Below are positions 24,266-32,212 of a DNA stretch of 64,000 nucleotides, piece after piece. This DNA comes from Phycisphaerales bacterium. GTDB lineage: Bacteria > Planctomycetota > Phycisphaerae > Phycisphaerales > SM1A02. Every line of letters begins with the position of its first letter. The stretch's first letter is position 1. Made by a program: the position numbers and the translations under genes. A model generated the notes under the pieces. That model was not told the DNA's origin, made no database searches, and saw nothing but the letters and a program-made list of their open reading frames with translations. The stretch covers positions 1-64,000 of the forward strand of contig SIAD01000002.1 in the NCBI GenBank assembly GCA_009691915.1, read 5' to 3'.

Positions 24266-25202
24266 GACTGGTGACCTCGCAACTCTTATCGATCCGACGC
24301 ATGAGACCTTTGAGCACGCTCCCAGGGGCCATCTCGTGGAATGATGGCCGTTGGGATGAACCCGCAAGCGACGCAGAGAGCGCCGCCATGGACTGACTCC
24401 ATCGTACGGGGCTGACGATCTGTTGGACAAGGAGTTTCTTGAGCGCGGTGGGGTCGTTACGAGGGTGTAGCGACGCGGTCACATTGCCCCAGACATCCAT
24501 TGATAGGGGGGCAAAGGCGACCGATTCCAGCGCTGTGGCCATCCGGTCGGCGGCACTCTGCATCAATGGCGAGTGAAATGCTCCCGCGACCTGAAGGCGG
24601 GTCGCGCGGCATCCAGCCTGGCCTGCCGCGTCGACGGCCCGCAGGCACGCGGAAGACGATCCAGAGAGGACGATCTGCCCGGGTGCATTGAAGTTGGCAC
24701 AGACGAGCACCTCGCCCTGTGCGGCGAGGTCGCACACCTTCTGTGCCTGCGCGTCATCGGCGCCGATCAGGGCCACCATGCCCCCTTCGCTCGACTCAGC
24801 GGCTTCCTGCATGAAGCGCCCGCGCAATGCCACCAGCCGGAGTCCGTCCTCGAAGGAGAACGCGCCGGCGATGTGCAGCGCGGTGTACTCGCCAAGCGAG
24901 AGTCCGGCGCAGGAATGAATCACGCCGATGAGCCCTGTCGCCTGCATCGCGCGCAGCGAGGCGATCGCGCATGTGTACAGCGCAGGCTGGCTCACATCGG
25001 TGCGATTGACAATCTCGGGCGATCCCCGGAAGCAGATCTCAGACAGCGTCCCGCCCAAGTGCTTGAGATCGATCGTTGAGTCGGCGGACGCAAAGACCCG
25101 AGCGGCCTCCTGGCTTCCCGAGTGCCATGCGGCTCCCATCCCGAAGCCTTGCGCCCCTTGTCCTGGGCAGAGAATGACCGACGAGCCAAGCATGATGCTC
25201 AC
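24222..25202 (-). CDS. fabD: malonyl-CoA:ACP transacylase
   Basis: The 326-residue enzyme transfers malonate from CoA to ACP. Seen are the opening 'VILCPGQGAQGFGMG', the nucleophile block 'CAGLSLGEYTAL' (serine in GLSLGE), 'QEAAESSEGGMVALIG' (Gln and Arg region) and the catalytic His in 'VAGAFHSPLMQ'. The usual His before the serine (GHSLGE) is Leu here; the nucleophile itself is intact. The C-terminus, about 15 residues of charged sequence, overlaps the start of the next gene. The start is GTG 25202, or possibly ATG 25193, just after the fabH stop. Confidence 0.93.
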   Translation of the reverse strand: MSIMLGSSVILCPGQGAQGFGMGAAWHSGSQEAARVFASADSTIDLKHLGGTLSEICFRGSPEIVNRTDVSQPALYTCAIASLRAMQATGLIGVIHSCAGLSLGEYTALHIAGAFSFEDGLRLVALRGRFMQEAAESSEGGMVALIGADDAQAQKVCDLAAQGEVLVCANFNAPGQIVLSGSSSACLRAVDAAGQAGCRATRLQVAGAFHSPLMQSAADRMATALESVAFAPLSMDVWGNVTASLHPRNDPTALKKLLVQQIVSPVRWSQSMAALSASLAGSSQRPSFHEMAPGSVLKGLMRRIDKSCEVTSHDKPDKPDESPSPA

Positions 25203-25208
25203 GGAGTG

Positions 25209-26213
25209 TCACACTCTCCAGACGCCGCTGGCCCAGGTGAGCCCGCCGCCGAACGCAACCATCACGAATGGCCGCTCCGGTTCAATCTTCCCGGCGCGCC
25301 ACAGCTCGTCGAGACAGAGACCCACGCTCCCAGCGGAAGTATTGCCGTACTTATCGATGTTGATGTAGAGCTTTTCGGGTGGCAGCGCGAGCCGCTCACG
25401 GGCGGCCTCGATGATTCGGACATTTGACTGGTGGCAGATGATCTGTCCGACACTCTGTGAGTCGAGCCCCGCCTGCGTCAGCGCGTCCTCCATCACCTCG
25501 CGGAACTTGTTGACAGCGAATCTAAAGACTTCCTTGCCGTTCATGCGCAGATTCCCCAGCGTGATCGGATTCGCCCTGTCCTTCTCGGGGATGTCGCGCT
25601 CGTGCCGCGGGATGTACAGCGACTCCCAGGCGGAGCCATCAGCCCCCATCGTCTGGTAGAGGCAGCCGATTCTCGGGTCGGGATCGCGCACAAGGACCGC
25701 GGCGCCGGCCGCGTCTCCAAACAGGATGCTCGTGCCGCGGTCTGCCCAGTCGGTGATTGTGCTCAACGCCTCCGCCCCCACGACGCCGACGGCGCGGAAG
25801 CGACCTGCGCGGATGAGGGTGTCGGCCAGATTGATGGCATACACGAACCCACAACAGGCTGCGGCGATGTCGAATGCCGCCGCAGGCACAGCTCCAAGGG
25901 CCGCCCCGACCCGCGTGGCGACCGAGGGGCAGGCCATCTCCCCAGTGACCGTACCCACGATGATCAAGTCGAGGTCGGAGCCCTTCATCTTCGCGGCGTC
26001 GAGCGCGCGCGCGAGCGCGTCACGAGACATGGTGAAAGTTCCTTCGCGTGCGGGGTCACAGATGCGGCGCTCGCGGATTCCAGTGCGCTGGACAATCCAC
26101 TCGTCGCTGGTGTCCACCATCTTGGAGAGATCGTGATTCGTCAGGACTCGTTCCGGAACGCATGAACCGGTTCCACGAATCCTCACCCCGCAGGGCAGCT
26201 GCGAACTAGTCAT
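25209..26213 (-). CDS. fabH: beta-ketoacyl-ACP synthase III
   Basis: The 334-residue enzyme starts fatty-acid synthesis by condensing acetyl-CoA with malonyl-ACP. The catalytic Cys-His-Asn triad is visible in 'DIAAACCGFVYAI', 'IICHQSNVRII' and 'NIDKYGNTSAGSVG'. The N-terminal 'GTGSCVPERVLTNHDLSKMV' is the standard FabH opening. Length is normal. Its ATG overlaps the plsX stop (ATGA at 26210-26213), giving translational coupling. Confidence 0.95.
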   Translation of the reverse strand: MTSSQLPCGVRIRGTGSCVPERVLTNHDLSKMVDTSDEWIVQRTGIRERRICDPAREGTFTMSRDALARALDAAKMKGSDLDLIIVGTVTGEMACPSVATRVGAALGAVPAAAFDIAAACCGFVYAINLADTLIRAGRFRAVGVVGAEALSTITDWADRGTSILFGDAAGAAVLVRDPDPRIGCLYQTMGADGSAWESLYIPRHERDIPEKDRANPITLGNLRMNGKEVFRFAVNKFREVMEDALTQAGLDSQSVGQIICHQSNVRIIEAARERLALPPEKLYINIDKYGNTSAGSVGLCLDELWRAGKIEPERPFVMVAFGGGLTWASGVWRV

Positions 26214-27226
26214 GCGACGAGGTGGCTGGCCGCAGCCAATCTCTGCACAATGGTTTCGTTGACCCCGAGGTCCACGAAGTTGTGTGCGCGGTGGATCGCG
26301 TTCATGATCGTTCGCGCGACGCTGGATCCGTGTGAGATCAGGCAGACCCCGTTGACCCCAAGCAGCGGAGCGCCTCCGTACTCGTGATAGTCGTACTTGG
26401 CGTAGAGGCTCTTGACGACCGGCTCGAGGCGCGATGCCAGAGTCGGGTCAATCGCGAAGACTTCCTTGGCGAGCGCCTTGAAGATTCCCGACGACAGTCC
26501 CTCCGCGAGCTTGAGCATGACATTGCCGACGATCCCGTCGGTGATGACTACATCAGCATCGCCGTTGAATACCCCGCGCCCTTCGACGAATCCAGTGAAG
26601 TTCAGTCCTTCGGTGGCGCGCAGCAGGTCGCGCGCATCGCGCACTTCCTGCGTGCCCTTCTGTTCCTCGCCGCCGACATTCATGATGGCCACACGCGGGT
26701 TCTCGATACCCAGCACCCGACTCGCGTAGACGCTGCCCATGACTCCGTACTGCGCCAAGTGTGCCGCCTTCGGCTCGATATTCGCACCGACATCGATGAG
26801 GACGATGGGGCCGGCAAAGGTCGGCACGGTGACGGCGATGCCGGGGCGAATCACCCCGTCCAGCCGCCGCATGTGGAGTTGCGCCGCCGCGACGCACGCC
26901 CCTGTATTCCCGGCGGAGATCACCGCGCTGAGGCGCTGCTCAAGCTTGTGCGACGCAAGTCGCGCCATCTGGACGATCGAGGAGTTCTTCTTCGTGCGGA
27001 CCGCCTCGACCGGTGGCTCGTCCATCCCGATGACTTCGGTGGTCGGGACAACCTCAAATCGGGAAGCATCGATCCCACGCTCGGAAATCGCCTCCGTGAT
27101 GAGGTCGCCGTCGCCGATCAGAACGAGTCGATCGGCCGGTCCCAGCTTAGACAGCGCCGCGAAGCACCCCTTGAGTATCTCGTCGGGGGCATTGTCGCCA
27201 CCCATCACATCGATGCCGATTCGCAT
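26210..27226 (-). CDS. plsX: phosphate acyltransferase PlsX
   Basis: The 338-residue enzyme makes acyl-phosphate from acyl-ACP for phospholipid synthesis. It opens with 'RIGIDVMGGDNAPDEILKG'. It has 'GLNFTGFVEGRGVFNGDADV' and 'DGIVGNVMLKLAEGLSS', plus the C-terminal 'PLLGVNGVCLISHGSS', all family hallmarks. It lies 11 bases after rpmF and overlaps fabH, the conserved rpmF-plsX-fabH-fabD order of many bacteria. Confidence 0.95.
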   Translation of the reverse strand: MRIGIDVMGGDNAPDEILKGCFAALSKLGPADRLVLIGDGDLITEAISERGIDASRFEVVPTTEVIGMDEPPVEAVRTKKNSSIVQMARLASHKLEQRLSAVISAGNTGACVAAAQLHMRRLDGVIRPGIAVTVPTFAGPIVLIDVGANIEPKAAHLAQYGVMGSVYASRVLGIENPRVAIMNVGGEEQKGTQEVRDARDLLRATEGLNFTGFVEGRGVFNGDADVVITDGIVGNVMLKLAEGLSSGIFKALAKEVFAIDPTLASRLEPVVKSLYAKYDYHEYGGAPLLGVNGVCLISHGSSVARTIMNAIHRAHNFVDLGVNETIVQRLAAASHLVA

Positions 27227-27237
27227 CGTGGACTAGC

Positions 27238-27426
27238 TCAGCCGTTCGGCTGGTTGAATCCCTTGAGCTGAAGCCCAGGGCGAACATAGCCGCACGAGGA
27301 GCAGGCGCAGTGGGGTCGCTTGGCCGCACCGCAGTTGGGGCAGAGGACGGTCTGTGTCGCTCGAAGGGCCTGATGGTTGCGCCGCCGGCGAGTGCGGCCG
27401 GGAGAGGTTCGGAAGACTGGATTCAT
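27238..27426 (-). CDS. rpmF: ribosomal protein L32
   Basis: The 62-residue protein has the L32 opening 'MNPVFRTSPGRTRRRRNHQAL' shifted slightly from the usual 'VPKRRTSKSR'. It carries a zinc ribbon with cysteine pairs C29/C32 and C42/C45 ('CPNCGAAKRPHCACSSCGY'), so it is probably the zinc-binding form. It is the first gene of the unit and is followed directly by plsX. The start at 27426 has GAGG about 10 bases upstream. Confidence 0.92.
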   Translation of the reverse strand: MNPVFRTSPGRTRRRRNHQALRATQTVLCPNCGAAKRPHCACSSCGYVRPGLQLKGFNQPNG

Positions 27427-27466
27427 CGGAAGAGGTCCTCAAGGGCCCGTATTGGGCAGGGGGAGG

Positions 27467-27494
27467 AGTCTACCCAGCGCGGTATGCATGTCAA
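27467..27494 (-). promoter_or_regulatory. promoter TTGACA-16-TAGACT for rpmF-plsX-fab operon
   Basis: A perfect TTGACA (27489-27494) and TAGACT (27467-27472) are separated by 16 bases on the minus strand. The leader would be about 33 bases. This is the clearest sigma-70-type promoter in the window and shows that TANNNT is used as a -10 here. Confidence 0.75.
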
Positions 27495-27511
27495 GGAAGG
27501 AGGGTTTGGGG

Positions 27512-27540
27512 TTGCTCGGCGCGTGGGGTTTCTGTATCTT
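27512..27540 (+). promoter_or_regulatory. promoter TTGCTC-17-TATCTT for rpsL
   Basis: TTGCTC (27512-27517), 17 bases, then TATCTT (27535-27540), followed by a leader of about 20 bases holding GGGTGA before ATG 27568. It is back to back with the rpmF promoter in a 141-base divergent region. Confidence 0.6.
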
Positions 27541-27567
27541 CCTCGACCCACCCACGGGTGAATCAAC

Positions 27568-27957
27568 ATGCCGACCATCAATCAACTCGTTCGCAAGCCG
27601 CGCCGCGATCCTGCCACAAAGAGCAAGGTCACCGACCTCGCGTCGTGCCCGCAGCGCCGCGGCGTGTGCCTGCAGGTCAAGACAGTTACGCCGAAGAAGC
27701 CGAACTCGGCGCTGCGCAAGGTGGCGCGTGTTCGCCTCTCGAACGGGCGTGAAGTCACCGCCTACATCGGCGGCGAAGGACACAACCTGCAGGAGCACTC
27801 AATCGTGCTCGTTCGTGGTGGGCGAGTCCGCGATCTCCCCGGCGTTCGTTATCACGTTGTCCGTGGCACGCTCGACTGCCTCGGTGTCGATGGCCGCAAG
27901 AAGGGCCGTTCGCTCTACGGCGTCAAGAGGAAGGCCGCAACCGCAGCCAAGAAGTGA
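27568..27957 (+). CDS. rpsL: ribosomal protein S12
   Basis: The 129-residue protein is a complete S12: '[12 protein letters not shown]', '[19 protein letters not shown]', '[17 protein letters not shown]' and '[16 protein letters not shown]', including the decoding-centre loops. It belongs to the small subunit and helps monitor codon-anticodon pairing. It is followed by rpsG after 132 bases, the start of the classical str operon, but fusA and tuf are absent here. Confidence 0.97.
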   Translation: MPTINQLVRKPRRDPATKSKVTDLASCPQRRGVCLQVKTVTPKKPNSALRKVARVRLSNGREVTAYIGGEGHNLQEHSIVLVRGGRVRDLPGVRYHVVRGTLDCLGVDGRKKGRSLYGVKRKAATAAKK

Positions 27958-27968
27958 TCCCATATGTC

Positions 27969-27991
27969 GCGCACGGGATGTTCCCGCGCGC
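27969..27991 (+). other. intercistronic hairpin between rpsL and rpsG
   Basis: GCGCACGGGA (27969-27978) pairs with TCCCGCGCGC (27982-27991) with one mismatch and a 3-base loop. In E. coli the rpsL-rpsG spacer contains the S7 translational control site, so a regulatory role here is possible. A T-run is absent, so it is not a normal terminator. Confidence 0.4.
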
Positions 27992-28089
27992 ACGGCAGTA
28001 ATCGGGCCGCGCAACTCCGGAGCTTCAGCCTCCATGCGACCCGGTGAACCACCCGTGATCAGTCACGCAAGCCCCCTAAGGAGTCATTC

Positions 28090-28584
28090 ATGCCTAAGCA
28101 GTTCACCGCCAGCGAGTCTCAGCTCAAGCCTGACCCGCGCTATCAGGACCTCATGGTCTCCAAGTTCATCAATTGCCTCATGTATGGGGGAAAGAAGGCG
28201 ACGGCCCAGCGGGCGGTCTACGGCGCATTCGACATGATTCAGAATCGCCTCGACAAGGAAAAGTCCGAGGCCATGCCGAAGACGGCGATCGAGCTCTTCC
28301 ACAGGGCGTGCGACAATGTCCGCCCGGCGGTCGAAGTCCGGTCCAAGCGAGTCGGCGGCGCCAACTATCAGGTCCCGATGCCGCTGAACAGGCGTCGCGC
28401 ACAGAGTCTGACCTTCCGATGGATCATCGACGCCGTGCGCAGCGAGAAGGGGAAACCAATCAACCTGCGGCTTGCGAAGGAGTTCTTCGACGCCGCCAAG
28501 AACGAAGGCAAGGCAGTGACCACGCGCGAGAACACTCACCGCATGGCCGACGCCAACAAGGCCTTCGCGCACTTCGCCTGGTGA
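28090..28584 (+). CDS. rpsG: ribosomal protein S7
   Basis: The 164-residue protein binds the 3' domain of 16S rRNA and organises the small-subunit head. Seen are 'DLMVSKFINCLMYGGKKATAQ', 'ALDN'-like 'ACDNVRPAVEVRSKRVGG', 'YQVPMPLNRRRAQSL' and the C-terminal 'TRENTHRMADANKAFAHFAW'. AAGGAG 7 bases before the ATG is a strong ribosome-binding site. It is followed after 10 bases by a ThiF-type gene instead of fusA. Confidence 0.96.
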   Translation: MPKQFTASESQLKPDPRYQDLMVSKFINCLMYGGKKATAQRAVYGAFDMIQNRLDKEKSEAMPKTAIELFHRACDNVRPAVEVRSKRVGGANYQVPMPLNRRRAQSLTFRWIIDAVRSEKGKPINLRLAKEFFDAAKNEGKAVTTRENTHRMADANKAFAHFAW

Positions 28585-28594
28585 TCGGAGTGCG

Positions 28595-29653
28595 GTGAAC
28601 GCGGCACTCAGTCGCTTCCACCGACAACTCATCCTCCCCGGCTTTTCCGAGGCGGCACAGACGCGTCTTGGTCAGTCGCACGCACTCGTCGTCGGGTGCG
28701 GCGCCTTGGGCTGCGCCAGTGTCGATCTCTTGGTGCGCGCCGGTGTCGGTCGCGTGACGATTGTCGACCGAGACACCGTCGAGGAGACGAACCTCCAAAG
28801 GCAGTGCCTGTATACGGACGAGGACGCGAGGCGTGGAGTTCCGAAGGCGGAGGCCGCTGCGAGGCGTGTTCGTGCGATCAATCCGGCCTGCGAAGTCCGG
28901 GGATGGGTGGACGACTTCCGGGCGGAGAACGCGCGGGAGTACGCACGCGGTGCGACCATCATGATCGACGGTCTCGACAACTTCGAGACGCGATACCTGC
29001 TCAACGATCTCGCCATCGACACAGGGACTCCGTACATCTACTGCGCGGCCGTCGGCTATGAGGGGATGACCTTTCCGATCGTGCAGGGGGAAGGGCCGTG
29101 CCTGCGATGCGTGTTCCCCACGCCGCCGGCCGCGGGGTCGGCGCCGACCTGCGATCGCGCAGGGATCTTCGGTCCGGCGATTGCGGTTGCGGCGGGCTAT
29201 GCCATGGCGGTGGCGATCCGCCGGATGGCCGGGATTCCGACCCGAGGGGACAGCGATCTTGTGAGCTTCGACCTGATGGCGCCGAGGATGACACGGGTGC
29301 GACTGGGCGACTCCGCGCGCTGCCCCGGATGCTCCGCATGCGTCGACCGGCAGTTTGAGTTTCTTGACGGTTCGCGCTCGACACGGACCACGGCGCTCTG
29401 TGGCCGTAATGCCGTGCAGGTGCTCCCAGCGTGCATGGGTCGAATCGACCTCGCGGGGCTTCGCGAGCGGCTCGTTGCGCACGGTGAGTTCTCGGTCGAG
29501 TCGGGGCGGCTTCGGGGCGAACTCCTCCGTGAGGCGACGCCCGAGGGTGGCCGCGTCGAGTTGACAGTTTTCGAGGACGGCCGCGCCATCATCCGTGGAT
29601 CGGTCGAGAGCGCCCTCGCGCTGCGCATCTACGCGAAGTATGTCGGACTGTGA
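28595..29653 (+). CDS. ThiF/MoeB-type adenylyltransferase with C-terminal extension
   Basis: The 352-residue enzyme has the E1-like fold that adenylates the C-terminus of a ubiquitin-like sulfur carrier. It has 'RFHRQLILPGFSEAAQ', the nucleotide loop 'VVGCGALGCASVDLLVRAGV', 'VDRDTVEETNLQRQCLY', 'DGLDNFETRYLLND' and zinc cysteines in 'CLRCVF' and 'CPGCSAC'. The last about 75 residues form a small extra domain ('RIDLAGLRERL...') that is not a rhodanese. Whether it serves thiamine or molybdopterin synthesis cannot be told from the sequence. The start is GTG 28595, supported by GGAG 4 bases upstream and the 10-base gap from rpsG. Confidence 0.85.
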   Translation: MNAALSRFHRQLILPGFSEAAQTRLGQSHALVVGCGALGCASVDLLVRAGVGRVTIVDRDTVEETNLQRQCLYTDEDARRGVPKAEAAARRVRAINPACEVRGWVDDFRAENAREYARGATIMIDGLDNFETRYLLNDLAIDTGTPYIYCAAVGYEGMTFPIVQGEGPCLRCVFPTPPAAGSAPTCDRAGIFGPAIAVAAGYAMAVAIRRMAGIPTRGDSDLVSFDLMAPRMTRVRLGDSARCPGCSACVDRQFEFLDGSRSTRTTALCGRNAVQVLPACMGRIDLAGLRERLVAHGEFSVESGRLRGELLREATPEGGRVELTVFEDGRAIIRGSVESALALRIYAKYVGL

Positions 29654-29674
29654 TCACCCGTCGACCCTTGGCGG

Positions 29675-29680
29675 TACGCT
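29675..29680 (+). promoter_or_regulatory. -10 box TACGCT, exactly 6 bases before GTG start
   Basis: TACGCT, then GACAGG, then GTG 29687. It fits the leaderless pattern seen at six other genes. No clear -35 is visible. Confidence 0.5.
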
Positions 29681-29686
29681 GACAGG

Positions 29687-32200
29687 GTGACACCGCGGTG
29701 GACCTCAATGGCCGCGTTTGCCTTGATCTGCGCCATCGGAGCGCAGATCGCGGTCGGTCAGGGGACCTCGGGAAACTTTGCGGATCCGCTCGGGATCATG
29801 GAGTTGTCCCAGTTGTTGGAGCAAACCGGCGCCGATCCGCGGCCGGTGTGGCCGGCCATCGAGGCATTGCACACAAAGTACCTTGAGGACTGCGCCTCCC
29901 TGCGATCAGCGCGGATCGAGCGGGTGCAGGCGCGTGGGCGCGAGCTTTTCGCGTCGGGAATCCAGTCGCCGGCGAACGCAGCGGAAGTGGAGCGTTGGAC
30001 GCGCGAGTGGCTTAGCGCAAGACGCACCGCGGCCAAGTTGGACGAGGCTCTGTTTGACGCCGTCCGCGAGGCGATGCCGGTTGCGACCCACGAGCGCGTT
30101 GCACGCGCACGCGCGGCACGCGAACGCGCGGCGCTACTTGTGGCAGTCGCACGCGGACTCGCGGCGGAGTCGGTGACCATTGATCTGGCGTCGCTCTTCC
30201 GTGGGATCGACAGTGAGAGCCCGCAGGCGGAAGCAATACGCGCCGAGTGCGAGCTGGCGCTCGCCGACTACGACGCCCGTCAGGGGCGCGCGGTGCGCGA
30301 GTACACGGAGGCCGCCGCCAACGGACTTGTTGCGTACTACAAGGCGATCGAGTCGGAGCCCCGACCGGACCTTGAGAATGGGGACGACGAGGAGATCGCG
30401 GCGTTCATGGAGCGGTCAAAGGCGGCGATGGGTCGGGCGTTCGAGCCAGCATCGCGGATCGGGCGGACCCTGAGGGGGAGCAATGTCCGCGCGTTCGAGG
30501 CCGTGCGCGCGGTCCTTGCATTGCGCGATCCCGTGTGGGAGAGGAGATTGCGTTTGGCCTACCTGGTTTCGGCGTATCCCTCGATCCGCGAGGGCGAGAG
30601 CTTCGGTGTCGAGGCGATTGCGCTCAAGGCTCTTCGGCTGAAGTTGCTGGGTGAGGCGGAGCGACACGCGATCCGGCAGGAGTTCGCGCAGTGGCGTGTG
30701 GCAGACGATCGACTCATTGCCGAGCAGGTGACGCAGGAGAACGCGCACAGTGACTTTGCCAGCGACCATGTGGGATCGGTTGATGAGGAGGAGAGTGCCG
30801 CGTATTCAAGCAAGGTTGAAGCGATCCTCACGCGCCGGAGCACCGCGGCCGAGGAGGCCATCGCGCGCATCGAGGGAGTTGCCGGCCCCAACGCGCGCGC
30901 GCTGTTCGCCAAGTGCGGCACACACGAGGAGGGAGAGCATTTTCTCGGCGAGGGAGAGGTGTTTCTGGTCGCGGCCGCCACCGCCGCGGTCGAGGCTCCG
31001 CGAACCGAGGCGGCTGTAGTGCGCGAGCCCATGGCGGTTGCTGGAGAGACCCTCTTTCGAGCGCGGCCGATGGGGGTGGAGTGGACCGATCGGATCGTGC
31101 GTTCGCTCGGATTGGCCGAGGCGCAGCGCGCCATCGTCGAGGCCCTTATGGCCGACTACCGAGAGGCTTGGGAGCGCGACATCGGCGAACGGATGAGCGA
31201 GGTCGAGTCGGTGGCGGCAATCTCCGCTCGGCTCGCGTCCTCGGGCGAAGGCGATGGCCGTCCAGTGCCGAGCGAAGAGTCAGTTCTGGCGATGGTCACG
31301 GCCGGAGCCAGTCTCAGGCGCGCGCAGCGGGAACTCGACGATCGCTTGTTCGGTGACCTCGAAGCTGTTCTCGGTGACACAACGCGGGGTCAGGTCGTGA
31401 CGCTCTTGCGATGCGCCCGCGACTCTGGTGACCGCATCCCTGAACTAGACGCTGTCTTCGACGGGCGAACCGGCGGCGAGGAAAACTCAAATGTGGCACT
31501 GTCGCTGACGAGCGTCAAACTCTCCCCCGAGGAGTGCGCAAAGGCGGCGGCGGCGCTCGCACCGAGCATTGAGGGGCTGACACGCACGGCCCATGGCGTT
31601 GAGTCCGCGCTGTCCGCACTATGGCGCGATCGTGCAACTAACGAGCTCATGATCGCCAGCCTTGCCAAGCTGAACGACACCAGCCTATGGGCGCAGGCTC
31701 AGCGCGAAGCCAAGAAGAGGACTGATGCGGTGAGGGGGGCAGGGGCCGCAGCGGCGCAGGCCAAGGCGAGTGCGCAGCGCAAGGCACTCGATGCGGTGCT
31801 CGCAGTCCTGTCACAGTCGGCCCGAAAGGTTGTGGAGGCGTCCTACCTGCGCGATGCCTACCTCGCCGCCTACGAAGAGAGCGAGCCCGCCAGCGAGGCG
31901 CTCGATCGTGCGTTCGCGCTCGCTGATCTGACCGACGCGCAACGGACTTCCTTGGCGATTGCTCGTGACGAGTATCGCGCGGGACGCGACGCGGCGGTTC
32001 AATTGATGGTGAAAGTGATGCAGGCGGACGCGACGAGTACGCCTGGCGCCAAGGGCGAGAGTACGGCCGCCGAAACCTGGGGGCACATTGAGGACTTGCA
32101 GCGGTATGCCTTCGCGCGCGATGCCGCGCGTGATGCGCTGCTGATGAAACTCAGGACGACTCTCTCACCCGAGCAGCTGCTGACGACTGGGATCAAGTAG
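29687..32200 (+). CDS. large exported helical protein, unknown function
   Basis: The 837-residue protein has a signal peptide (about residues 1-25, 'LICAIGAQIAVGQG'). It is then almost entirely helical and rich in Ala, Glu and Arg, with many heptad-like runs, but has no membrane segments. I recognise no domain. Repeated features are 'DRLIAEQVTQEN'-type segments and an 'REAMPVATHERVARARAARE' stretch. It ends at 'EQLLTTGIK', 12 bases before glpK. The start is GTG 29687, preceded by TACGCT at 6 bases. The length, export signal and lack of match make it a lineage-specific orphan that may have a structural role in the periplasm. Confidence 0.75.
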   Translation: MTPRWTSMAAFALICAIGAQIAVGQGTSGNFADPLGIMELSQLLEQTGADPRPVWPAIEALHTKYLEDCASLRSARIERVQARGRELFASGIQSPANAAEVERWTREWLSARRTAAKLDEALFDAVREAMPVATHERVARARAARERAALLVAVARGLAAESVTIDLASLFRGIDSESPQAEAIRAECELALADYDARQGRAVREYTEAAANGLVAYYKAIESEPRPDLENGDDEEIAAFMERSKAAMGRAFEPASRIGRTLRGSNVRAFEAVRAVLALRDPVWERRLRLAYLVSAYPSIREGESFGVEAIALKALRLKLLGEAERHAIRQEFAQWRVADDRLIAEQVTQENAHSDFASDHVGSVDEEESAAYSSKVEAILTRRSTAAEEAIARIEGVAGPNARALFAKCGTHEEGEHFLGEGEVFLVAAATAAVEAPRTEAAVVREPMAVAGETLFRARPMGVEWTDRIVRSLGLAEAQRAIVEALMADYREAWERDIGERMSEVESVAAISARLASSGEGDGRPVPSEESVLAMVTAGASLRRAQRELDDRLFGDLEAVLGDTTRGQVVTLLRCARDSGDRIPELDAVFDGRTGGEENSNVALSLTSVKLSPEECAKAAAALAPSIEGLTRTAHGVESALSALWRDRATNELMIASLAKLNDTSLWAQAQREAKKRTDAVRGAGAAAAQAKASAQRKALDAVLAVLSQSARKVVEASYLRDAYLAAYEESEPASEALDRAFALADLTDAQRTSLAIARDEYRAGRDAAVQLMVKVMQADATSTPGAKGESTAAETWGHIEDLQRYAFARDAARDALLMKLRTTLSPEQLLTTGIK

Positions 32201-32212
32201 AACTGCTCAGGA

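Noticed and set aside
28460-29482. Minus-strand reading frame of 340 codons over the ThiF-type gene
   Set aside because: Shadow of a gene with all E1-like motifs on the plus strand.
28595-29653. MoeB with C-terminal rhodanese domain (MOCS3-like)
   Set aside because: The C-terminal 75 residues lack the rhodanese active-site Cys loop.
29687-32200. Chemotaxis receptor or SMC-like coiled-coil ATPase
   Set aside because: Helical but lacks membrane segments, HAMP, Walker motifs or the glycine hinge of those families.
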